A stretch of DNA of 64,000 nt, taken from contig JAHBWD010000002.1 in assembly GCA_019637175.1 (NCBI GenBank), positions 1 through 64,000 on the forward strand, given 5' to 3'. The position numbers and the translations under genes are program-made. The notes under the pieces are model-generated. The model was not told the DNA's origin and searched no databases. It saw only the letters and a list, made by a program, of their open reading frames with translations. The stretch comes from Labilithrix sp. (lineage in GTDB: Bacteria; Myxococcota_A; Polyangia; Polyangiales; Polyangiaceae). Shown in pieces: positions 49,576-56,629 of the stretch (the stretch's first letter is position 1; every line of letters starts with the position of its first letter).

Positions 49576-50913
49576 ATGGCAGCAGCTGTGAAGAACGACG
49601 ACCTCGCCGAAGTGCACGGCGGAGATGACTTCGGCGGAGACTTCGGTGGAGGCTTCAGCGGCGGAGACTTCGGCGGCGGCTACGACGGCGGAGACTTCGG
49701 TGGAGGCTTCAGCGGTGGAGACTTCGGCGGTGGCTACGACGGCGGGGACTTCGGCGGCGGCTACGACGGCGGAGACTTCGGCGGCGGCTACGACGGCGGA
49801 GACTTCGGCGGCGGCTACGACGGCGGAGACTTCAACGACGCTGACGTCGGCAACGCAGGCAGCTCGGACGCGCCGCCAGGAGATCCCCTCCCCGACGCCT
49901 TCGGCAACGGTCCGGGCGACGTCGGATACGATCCCGACAACGCACTCGCAGAGAACGCCGCGCCGCGCGAGGACGCGGGCCTCCCCGACGCCTTCGGCAA
50001 CGGCCCGGGCGACGTCGGATACGATCCCGACAACGCACTCGCAGAGAACGCCGCGCCGCGCGAAGACGCGGGCCTCCCCGACGCCTTCGGCAACGGCCCG
50101 GGCGACGTCGGATACGATCCCGACAACGCGCTCGCCGAGAACGCCGCCTCGCGCGGCGACACCGGCCTCCCCGACGCCTTCGGCAACGGGCCCGGAGACA
50201 TCGGCTACGATCCCGACAACGCACGCGCCGAGGAGGGCGCGGCGGAGCTGGCGCATCGCGAGCTGAGCGAGGCCTTCCAGCACGCGACCGAGACGCCCAA
50301 GCAGACGCTCGATCGGCTCGAGACGAAGGTTCGCGAAGGCAGCGAGCTCACGCGCGAAGACCGCGCCGATCTCGCGCGCATCAAGAGCTCGTTCGAGCTC
50401 CGCGGCGGTGACGCCGCGGTGAGCGTCTACTACAAGGACACCGTCAAGGACGGCCCGCTCAGCGCCTCCAGCAGGAGCGAGCTGACCCTGTCGACCGAGC
50501 GCGGCGTGAGCGTCGCGAACACGGTCACCGCGGAGACGCGGGTCGCCGAGGTGCAGGTGACGCCGACGACCACGGCCAGCGTCACGGTCTTCTCGGAGTC
50601 ACGCGCCGAAACGAGCACGGGCAAAGGCTACGAGGAGAGCTCGCGCGGCGGCGTGACGGTGGCGGTCGAGCAGGACTACAAGGTCGGCAAGGTCGTCGTC
50701 GACGCCAAGGGGAGCAACACGACCAACCCGCAAGTCTCGGTCGGCGTCGAGAGCCGTGGCGTCCCCCTTGGACGCGGCGAGCGGTCCATCGGCGGCAACG
50801 TCACCGTGACGCTGCCCACGGGCAACGCCTTCGACCGCGAGCGTGCGCATCTCATCGAGCAGATCGACCGCAGGAACGCGATCGATCGACAGCTCGGCAT
50901 CCCGCGTCGCTGA
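49576..50913 (+). CDS. Repeat-containing protein with double-glycine leader (predicted type I secretion substrate)
   Basis: 445 residues. ATG 49576 is preferred over 49564 because GGAGG is 5 bp before it. The start KNDDLAEVHGG fits a GG leader (Leu -7, Val -4, Gly -2/-1), cut after residue 16. Seven tandem nonapeptides GGDFGGG[FY][SD] follow (20-82), then four 31-residue repeats starting LPDAFGNGPGD at 105, 136, 167, 198. The last ~200 residues are predicted beta-rich with polar strands, then helical (FDRERAHLIEQIDRR). No enzyme motif. Probably exported by the C39 exporter as an adhesin, matrix or effector protein (inference). Confidence 0.85.
   Translation: MAAAVKNDDLAEVHGGDDFGGDFGGGFSGGDFGGGYDGGDFGGGFSGGDFGGGYDGGDFGGGYDGGDFGGGYDGGDFGGGYDGGDFNDADVGNAGSSDAPPGDPLPDAFGNGPGDVGYDPDNALAENAAPREDAGLPDAFGNGPGDVGYDPDNALAENAAPREDAGLPDAFGNGPGDVGYDPDNALAENAASRGDTGLPDAFGNGPGDIGYDPDNARAEEGAAELAHRELSEAFQHATETPKQTLDRLETKVREGSELTREDRADLARIKSSFELRGGDAAVSVYYKDTVKDGPLSASSRSELTLSTERGVSVANTVTAETRVAEVQVTPTTTASVTVFSESRAETSTGKGYEESSRGGVTVAVEQDYKVGKVVVDAKGSNTTNPQVSVGVESRGVPLGRGERSIGGNVTVTLPTGNAFDRERAHLIEQIDRRNAIDRQLGIPRR
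49633..49821 (+). repeat. Seven 27-bp coding tandem repeats
   Basis: In-frame repeat units encode GGDFGGGFS or GGDFGGGYD. The units keep the same codons at most positions, suggesting expansion by slippage or recombination. The next unit diverges (GGDFNDADV). Confidence 0.85.
49888..50250 (+). repeat. Four 93-bp coding tandem repeats
   Basis: Units begin at 49888, 49981, 50074 and 50167, exactly 93 bp apart, and encode the 31-residue LPDAFGNGPGDVGYDPDNAL-type unit. The first three are almost identical in DNA; the last decays after ~24 residues. Reading frame is kept throughout, so copy number can change without a frameshift. Confidence 0.88.
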
Positions 50914-50935
50914 TCTCATTCGAAGGAGAATCGTC

Positions 50936-51289
50936 ATGTCCATCCAGCGTTTCACCCTCTCTCTCGATGCGCTCTCGCTCGTCATGGGCGGCCACCGCGG
51001 CGGCTGCAAGTCGCGAGGCCCGGAGCCCGAGCCCGTCGAGACCCCGGAGATCCCCGAGCCCCCGCCGATCCACGACGACGTCGTCTTCGAAGACGGCGAC
51101 GCGACCGCGAACGCGCAGGAGCACGTCGGCGCGCACCTCGAGCGCGCGCTCGATCTCGATCTCGACGCGGCCTTCGCCGACGTCCGAGAGCCCTCCGCGG
51201 CGAGCGGGCTCCTGGAGCGCGGCATCGACGTCGTCGCCGACTTCGATCTGCCCGCGACGTTCGAGGACGGCTCCACCGGGCGCGGCTGA
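50936..51289 (+). CDS. Acidic 117-residue protein with double-glycine leader
   Basis: ATG 50936 follows AAGGAGAA. The start MSIQRFTLSLDALSLVMGG is an excellent double-glycine leader: Leu -12, Ser -11, Leu -7, Val -4, Gly -2/-1; cutting would leave a mature protein beginning HRGGCKSRG. The rest is acidic and Pro-rich with one cysteine and predicted helices (AQEHVGAHLERALDLDLDAAF). No similarity to known bacteriocins. It is 22 bp after the repeat protein, in one operon, and likely uses the same exporter. Confidence 0.82.
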   Translation: MSIQRFTLSLDALSLVMGGHRGGCKSRGPEPEPVETPEIPEPPPIHDDVVFEDGDATANAQEHVGAHLERALDLDLDAAFADVREPSAASGLLERGIDVVADFDLPATFEDGSTGRG

Positions 51290-51291
51290 TC

Positions 51292-51903
51292 GTGCGCTCC
51301 GAGCGCGCTCGGTCGACACGGGCAGACCTCCTGCCCGTGTTGACCGCCTCTCGAGCGAAGCCGAACCGCACGCCGTTCATCGCGTTCGCCGACACCCTCG
51401 GCGTCGCGCTCGTCGAGCTCTGCGACGGCGTCGAGCGCATGCTCTTCCGGGAAGATCTCGAAGCGGCGGGCCTCGACGTCGTCGAGGCCTACCTCGACGC
51501 GTGCATGCGCCTTCATCGCGTCGTCCGCGCGCGCCTCGTTCACGCGGTGGTGACGCCCGGACCGTGGGGCGTTCCGTGCCTCTCGTTTCATCACGGGTTC
51601 CTCGCGGCCTCGTGCCTCGTGCTGCCCGATCTCTTCGAGCGCGCGGCGCGGGCGCTCGGCTGCGAGTCGCTGATCGCGGCGACGCCTCGACGCGACGCGC
51701 TCCTCGTGGCGCCGGATCTCGGCGCGCCGTTCCGCTTGGCCCTCCGCGACGTCATGCGGCGGCCGCACGAGACGGCGAGCGCCGCGATCTTCCGCGTCGA
51801 GCCGTCGGGACCGCGCATCCTCCACGACTTCGTAAAGAGCGCGTTACACGCGCATCCAGGCGAGCCCGCCCTCGCGCATCGAGAAGGCGCGAGAAGCGCG
51901 TGA
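51292..51903 (+). CDS. Unknown protein (faintly DUF1444-like)
   Basis: 203 residues from GTG two bases after the preceding stop, so translationally coupled. Mixed alpha/beta: FIAFADTLGVALVEL, AYLDACMRLHRVV and LGCESLIAATPRRDALLVAPD, the last being like DUF1444 proteins; I hold this weakly. No signal peptide. Its place right after two leader proteins suggests a cytosolic chaperone or immunity-type partner (inference). Confidence 0.7.
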   Translation: MRSERARSTRADLLPVLTASRAKPNRTPFIAFADTLGVALVELCDGVERMLFREDLEAAGLDVVEAYLDACMRLHRVVRARLVHAVVTPGPWGVPCLSFHHGFLAASCLVLPDLFERAARALGCESLIAATPRRDALLVAPDLGAPFRLALRDVMRRPHETASAAIFRVEPSGPRILHDFVKSALHAHPGEPALAHREGARSA

Positions 51904-51940
51904 GCGACTCATAAATCCGCTCTCGCTGACCGCCACGCGA

Positions 51941-51956
51941 TGGCACCTCGGTTGCA
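51941..51956 (+). promoter_or_regulatory. Putative sigma-54 promoter (near-consensus)
   Basis: TGGCACCTCGGTTGCA matches the classical TGGCAC-N5-TTGCA closely, better than any other site seen. Start of transcription would be near 51967, within the first codons of the gene annotated from 51963. Confidence 0.65.
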
Positions 51957-51962
51957 CCAACG

Positions 51963-52412
51963 ATGACCATGAGCACGACACACAGCCCTTCGATGCGCAC
52001 ACGCTTCGACTCCAACGTCACGCACACGGAGCTGATGCTCCCCGTCGCCCAGGAGCCGGCGACGCGTGCGCTCAGCGGCCTCGAGCTCGTCGCGCTGATC
52101 GACGAAGAGCTTCGTTTCTCCCGCGAACGCACGTCGGTCACGCAGCGGATCGCGATGCCGCTGCCGGCGCGCGAGACGCCTCGGCCCGAGGCGCCGTCTC
52201 CGAGGCGCGACACGCCGACCGTCGTCGTCCGCACGCGGAGCGTGCCGGAGCTCGACGTCTTCTTCGTGCTCCGTTACGTGGCGCTCGCCCTCGCCGGCAT
52301 GGCGATCGGCGGACTGATCGGCGCCGCGGCGCCCCGCTGGTCCCCCGCGCTCGCGTCGATCGTCGCGCGCGCCCACGGGCCGCTGTCTCACCAGATCCAA
52401 GAGCCCCGCTGA
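51963..52412 (+). CDS. Single-pass membrane protein, unknown function
   Basis: 149 residues if started at ATG 51963. The predicted sigma-54 start near 51967 makes ATG 51969, 51993 or 52035 (MLPVAQ, with GGAG upstream) possible real starts. A charged N-terminal part precedes one membrane helix (YVALALAGMAIGGLIGAA), then a short tail. It is 19 bp before the LNS2-type lipoprotein, so probably in its operon. Confidence 0.62.
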   Translation: MTMSTTHSPSMRTRFDSNVTHTELMLPVAQEPATRALSGLELVALIDEELRFSRERTSVTQRIAMPLPARETPRPEAPSPRRDTPTVVVRTRSVPELDVFFVLRYVALALAGMAIGGLIGAAAPRWSPALASIVARAHGPLSHQIQEPR

Positions 52413-52431
52413 ACCGGACGAGGAGGATGTC

Positions 52432-53469
52432 ATGTCGAAACGAGCACTGGGATTGATGGTTGCGTCGACGCTCGCGATCGCGTGCGCGGCGGGCGAAGAG
52501 GCTGCCGAGAGCCCCTCGCCCGCCGCGCCTCCGGCGACGGAGGCCCACGCGGGCGAAGCGCCCGCTGGCGAGGTCGGGGCGTGCGTCGCGCAGCCCGCCT
52601 GCCGCGAGCCCAGCGGTCCCGGCGTCGTGCGCGAGTACGCGCGCCACCGCGGCCGCGATCAGATCTTCGCCGAAGGCGAGCCGCAGTGGGTCATCGGAAA
52701 CTTCGTGATCCGCACGACGGAGGGCGACCTCAAGGTGGCCGACGAGGTCGACGTCTTCGTCGAGCGCGCGTGCTCCGGGCAATGGGAGCGCCTCGGGCGG
52801 ACGCGCACGAGCGCGGGCTCGTCGCCGCCGGTCGAGGGCGTCGCCGACGATCGCGGGCGCGTCTTCTTCCAAGTCCCGAAGAGCGCCGCGCTCGCGATCG
52901 GTCGCCACCGCGTGCGCATGGTCGTCGTCGCCGATCAGGCGTTCGCCGATCTCTGGATCGACGTCGTTCCGCGCGGCGCGCCGATCGTGGTCGCCGACGT
53001 CGACGGCACGCTCACCGAGAGCGAGGCGACGTACGCCGAGCTCCGCGACACGCTCCCGGTCGCGCGGCGCGACGCCGCGCAGGCGCTCCACACGCTCGTG
53101 CGCAAGGGCCATCACGTCGTCTACGTGAGCTCGCGCCCCGAGTGGCTCACCGACAAGACGCGCGAGTTCCTCGATCGCTTCGGCTTCCCCAAGGGCGTCG
53201 TCCACACGACGTCGACCGCGGCGGGCGCCTCCAACGCCGACGCGCAGACCTTCAAGACCACCGAGCTCCAGCGCCTCGCGGCGCGCGGCGCGATCAGGTG
53301 GGCGTTCGGCAACAACGTCATCGACTCGGAGGCCTTCGAGTCGGTCAAGATCCAGCCGATCTCGCAGCGCGTCTTCGTCGGCGCGACCGACAAGCACGGC
53401 GGGCGCCGCATCGAGAGCTTCACGGAGCTCGCTCCCACCCTCGACGCCGTCGGCGCGACCTGCCGGTGA
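52432..53469 (+). CDS. Lipoprotein with lipin-like (LNS2) HAD phosphatase domain
   Basis: 345 residues; signal peptide with a lipobox-like LAIAC. Beta-rich middle (~65-180) with strands IVRTTEGDLKVADEVDVFVE and WIDVVP. HAD core starts at ~185: VVADVDGTLTESE (D189, D191), then VYVSSRPEWLTDKTREFLDRFGFP and FGNNVIDSEAF. This arrangement is that of LNS2/lipin/Ned1 phosphatidate phosphatases and of APP1-like proteins. A surface-exposed phosphatase acting on phospholipid or phosphosugar is possible. Confidence 0.85.
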   Translation: MSKRALGLMVASTLAIACAAGEEAAESPSPAAPPATEAHAGEAPAGEVGACVAQPACREPSGPGVVREYARHRGRDQIFAEGEPQWVIGNFVIRTTEGDLKVADEVDVFVERACSGQWERLGRTRTSAGSSPPVEGVADDRGRVFFQVPKSAALAIGRHRVRMVVVADQAFADLWIDVVPRGAPIVVADVDGTLTESEATYAELRDTLPVARRDAAQALHTLVRKGHHVVYVSSRPEWLTDKTREFLDRFGFPKGVVHTTSTAAGASNADAQTFKTTELQRLAARGAIRWAFGNNVIDSEAFESVKIQPISQRVFVGATDKHGGRRIESFTELAPTLDAVGATCR

Positions 53470-53476
53470 GCGCGCG

Positions 53477-54037
53477 ATGAACACTTCGCGGATCCTCGCC
53501 ACCCTCGCGCTCGGTTGCGCCGCGGCTCTCGCCGCGTGCGGCGGCGACGGTCCCCTCCCGTTTCGACGGCGCGCGCCCGATCCGGCGGGCGCGCCCGTCG
53601 AGACACCTCTCCTCTCCGCGGAGATCTCCGCGGAGGCGCCGGCGGGCGAGCGCCTCGAACCGCGCTTGTTCGTCGGCGAGATCGAAGAGATCGACGAGAT
53701 CGACGAGCGAGGCGCTCGACCGCCGAGCGACTGCCGCGCGGAGCCGTCGGCGGCGGCGTGCCACGTCTGCTGCCTCGACGCGAACCCCGCCGCGGCGGCG
53801 CTCGAGCGCGCCGCGTTCCGCACGTGCGCGTGCGGAGCGCCGAGCGGGGGGTGCCGCGCGAGCTGCGGCGCCGACTACTGCGCGGGAGCGGGCGAGCCGA
53901 GCGCCGCGTGCCTCACGTGCATCGACGGGATGCGCGCGACATGCGAAGCGGTGATCACGTCGATCTGCGCCTCGAACGCCGCCTGCGCCGCGCTCGACGC
54001 GTGCGTCGCCGAGAGCGCTTGCAACGCCAAGCCGTGA
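53477..54037 (+). CDS. Cysteine-rich lipoprotein
   Basis: 186 residues; lipobox LAAC. The mature C-terminal ~110 residues hold 18 or so cysteines in paired patterns (CHVCCLD, CACGAPSGGCRASCG, CLTCIDG, CNAKP), typical of a disulfide-knotted extracellular domain. Function unknown. It is 7 bp after the LNS2 protein on the same strand, and stops 4 bp from the ruvA stop. Confidence 0.8.
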   Translation: MNTSRILATLALGCAAALAACGGDGPLPFRRRAPDPAGAPVETPLLSAEISAEAPAGERLEPRLFVGEIEEIDEIDERGARPPSDCRAEPSAAACHVCCLDANPAAAALERAAFRTCACGAPSGGCRASCGADYCAGAGEPSAACLTCIDGMRATCEAVITSICASNAACAALDACVAESACNAKP

Positions 54038-54041
54038 AGGC

Positions 54042-54665
54042 TCACTTCGACAGGACGGCGAGCGCCTCTTTCAACAGATCGGGCAGCGGCGTCTCCGCGA
54101 GCTTGCCCGCGAGCTGCTCCACGGCGCGATCGGCCTCGCTCTGCCGGTAGCCCATGTTGACGAGCGCGCGGCCGAGGAGCTCGCCGGTCGAAGCGAGCGC
54201 GGCGGGCGGCGGCGCCGCGTGGGTCGTCGTCGCTCCCACGCGCGCGCCGCCCGCCTCGAGGACGGGCACCTTGTCTTTGAGCTCGAGGAGCAGGCGCTCG
54301 GCCGTCTTCTTGCCGATCCCGGAGATGCTCGTGAGCTTGCCCAGCTCCTTGCGCGCGATCGCGGCGCCGAGATCGTGCGCCGGGAGCGCGCTGAGCACGG
54401 CGATGGCCGTCTTCGGGCCGACGCTGCTCACGCCGATGAGCGTGCGAAAGGCGACGCGATCGCCCTCGGTCGCGAAGCCGAAGAGCGAGAAGACGTCTTC
54501 GCGTACGTGCGTGTGCACGAAGAGCGTCGTGCGCCCTTCGCCGTCGCTCTGCGCGCGGCCGACCGTGCCGAGAGGCACCACGAGCTCGTAGCCGACCCCG
54601 TTGACGTCGACGACGATCGTGCCGTCGTCTTCCTGGGTCACCTTTCCGGTGAGCCTCCCGATCAT
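54042..54665 (-). CDS. ruvA: Holliday junction branch-migration protein RuvA
   Basis: 207 residues. Start motif MIGRLTGKV, OB-fold VNGVGYELVV, the conserved HVREDVFSLFGF, two helix-hairpin-helix motifs (LIGVSSVGPKTA and ISGIGKKTAERLLLEL) and the C-terminal RuvB-contact domain (MGYRQSEADRAV). Normal length. ruvB and ruvC are not in the window. Preceded at 11 bp by a lipoprotein. Confidence 0.96.
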   Translation of the reverse strand: MIGRLTGKVTQEDDGTIVVDVNGVGYELVVPLGTVGRAQSDGEGRTTLFVHTHVREDVFSLFGFATEGDRVAFRTLIGVSSVGPKTAIAVLSALPAHDLGAAIARKELGKLTSISGIGKKTAERLLLELKDKVPVLEAGGARVGATTTHAAPPPAALASTGELLGRALVNMGYRQSEADRAVEQLAGKLAETPLPDLLKEALAVLSK

Positions 54666-54676
54666 GGAGCGCGAGT

Positions 54677-55177
54677 CTAGTCGTTCTTGGCGCCTTGCGC
54701 GATCCAGCGCCGAACGATGTCGCGCCGGTCGACCGGGAGCGGATCGTCGTTCTTCGGCATCGAGCCCTGACACGATCCGCCGGTGCACTGCGCGTCGAGC
54801 GCGCACTGGCTCCCGTCCATCTTGCGCATGAGATAGCTCTGGCGAGGATCGCCCGCGGTGACGAAGCTCATCGCCGGGAGCTCACCCGAGGCGACGCCCA
54901 CGATGGCTTTGTGCACCTTGTCTTTGTCGTCGCCGAGGAAGACGCCGTTGGCCGGGCCGGTCGTCGAGCCGTGGCACGTCGAGAACGCGCACGACTGCTT
55001 GAACAGCGGCATCACCTGACCCGAGAACGAGACCGCGGGCGAGAGCGCGTCGAAGCCCGCCGGCGGCTGATAGTCGACGCAGCCCGACGAGCCGCCGGGC
55101 GCCTCCTCGCTCGAGCAGCCGCCGAGGAGGGACGCGATCGTGAACGTGGAGGCGAGGAAGACGTGAAGGAAGCGCAC
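54677..55177 (-). CDS. Lipoprotein with a CX4CH heme-like motif
   Basis: 166 residues from GTG; lipobox LGGC. One CX4CH motif (CAFSTCH) in a context seen in planctomycete/myxobacterial cytochrome-like domains, followed by a distal conserved MRKMDGSQC and SMPKNDDPLP; the Met could be a heme ligand. Likely periplasmic electron carrier or structural relative. Read into ruvA with 11 bp between. Confidence 0.72.
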   Translation of the reverse strand: MRFLHVFLASTFTIASLLGGCSSEEAPGGSSGCVDYQPPAGFDALSPAVSFSGQVMPLFKQSCAFSTCHGSTTGPANGVFLGDDKDKVHKAIVGVASGELPAMSFVTAGDPRQSYLMRKMDGSQCALDAQCTGGSCQGSMPKNDDPLPVDRRDIVRRWIAQGAKND

Positions 55178-55207
55178 GCCGTCGTCTTAGCACGGTACGT
55201 GGCGAGG

Positions 55208-56605
55208 TCACTTCGTGTTGCGACGGATCCGACGGATGGCCTGAACGACCGCGAGCGCGCCGAAGGCGGCGCCGAGGCCGATCCACGCGGGGCTCGTGCG
55301 CTGGATCGTCGTCACCGCGGTCGAGCAGCTGAACGACTCGTTGCCACCCGAGCGCGCCGCCGCTTCGCTGCGCGGCGCGGTGCCCGCGGGGTCGCACCCG
55401 TTCCACACGGGGCAGAGCGGCTCGTTGAGCTCCTTGGTGAGCTGCCGCACGTTCGAGAGGACCGCCTGATCCTGCGACGCGGTCATCACGAGATCGACGT
55501 CGAGCGCCGCGTGCGCGAGATCGGCGCGCATGCGCGTGATCCGGAGCGACGCGCTCGGCACGCCGTAGGTCAAGGTCGTCAAGTCTTCGGCGCGAACCTG
55601 CTCGGCGCTCTTCGTGACGGCGCCTTGCGCGTCTTGGACGGGCAGGTACTGATCGTCCGGGTTCTGCGGCGCGCCTCCGGGCCGGCCGCCGCCCGGCGTG
55701 GGCACGAAGCCCGTCCTGATCGCGTTCTCGATATCGCCTCGCTGCACGAGCGTCGAGCTCTCGATCTCCCACGCACGGCCGCCGCCCGCGGTCGTGCGCG
55801 CCGCGCGGATCTCGGTGTAGTTGCTCTTGCTCTGCGTCCAGTCCCAGGCGATCTCGTCGGTGGCGATGATGAACGAGGGGAAGTTCTGCGGCTCGTACCG
55901 ACCCTCGCCGACGATCCACAAGCTGATGCCGACGACCGGGCCCGTGCCCGCGGCGACCATGCGCAGCGGGAGAACGGCGACCGCGCCCTTCGTGGTCACG
56001 CGCACCGGGCGCATGTCTTTCACGTCTTTGCCCGGGATGAGCTTGAGCGCGAGGAAGTCGAACTTCTCGGTGACGTACTGATTGACGACCGGCTGCACGT
56101 CGGGCGGAACGGTGAAGTTGTTGGCCGCGAGCCAGCTCTGGAGCGCCGCCGGATCGGTCGCCTTGAGCTGCACGGTCTCGTAGGGCCCGACGACCTCGCG
56201 CTTCGTGACCGTGACCTCACCGCCGCCGGCCGCGGAGTCGCTCGTGCCTCTGCCGAGCGAGTTACCGCTCTGACAGTTCGGCGCGGGCGGGCAGTTCTGC
56301 GGCGGCGGGATGATCGACGTCGCGGTCAAGCCGTCGAGCGACGCGAAGACGATGTCGGCGCTGAGGCCGACCTCGACCGTGCCGGAGACGGGGAGCACCC
56401 ACGCGAACGACGACGGCTCGCCGGTGTAGCGGATCTGATCGTAGAGCGTCGACTGCTCCTTCGAGACGCTGAGGATCATCCGGTGGTCGGTCACGACCGT
56501 CGGGTTCTCCGTCGGGATGAAGCAGCCTCCGCAGGCTTCGGCCTCGCGCTCGAGGATGAACGACGCGCTGCAGGCGATCAGCGCGACGATGAGCTTCTTA
56601 CGCAA
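55208..56605 (-). CDS. DUF2330-domain exported protein, downstream copy
   Basis: 465 residues from TTG (GAGGTG upstream). Signal peptide, then the DUF2330 opening ACGGCF, TVVTDHRMILSVSKEQSTLYDQI, FAWVLPVSG; the later part has the repeated KFDFLALKLIPG. A C-terminal membrane anchor (~435-455, SPAWIGLGAAFGALAVVQAI) with a basic end keeps it in the membrane facing outward. It is paralogous to the gene at 56630, 24 bp away. Function of DUF2330 is unknown. Confidence 0.9.
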   Translation of the reverse strand: MRKKLIVALIACSASFILEREAEACGGCFIPTENPTVVTDHRMILSVSKEQSTLYDQIRYTGEPSSFAWVLPVSGTVEVGLSADIVFASLDGLTATSIIPPPQNCPPAPNCQSGNSLGRGTSDSAAGGGEVTVTKREVVGPYETVQLKATDPAALQSWLAANNFTVPPDVQPVVNQYVTEKFDFLALKLIPGKDVKDMRPVRVTTKGAVAVLPLRMVAAGTGPVVGISLWIVGEGRYEPQNFPSFIIATDEIAWDWTQSKSNYTEIRAARTTAGGGRAWEIESSTLVQRGDIENAIRTGFVPTPGGGRPGGAPQNPDDQYLPVQDAQGAVTKSAEQVRAEDLTTLTYGVPSASLRITRMRADLAHAALDVDLVMTASQDQAVLSNVRQLTKELNEPLCPVWNGCDPAGTAPRSEAAARSGGNESFSCSTAVTTIQRTSPAWIGLGAAFGALAVVQAIRRIRRNTK

Positions 56606-56629
56606 GGGACACCTCGTGTGGTTTTCGAA

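Noticed and set aside
49633..49821. RTX calcium-binding repeats in the leader protein
   Set aside because: The period is nine residues, but the GGxGxDxUx register is not met in any phase.
49888..50250. CRISPR array
   Set aside because: The 93-bp repeats are continuous, in frame and without spacers.
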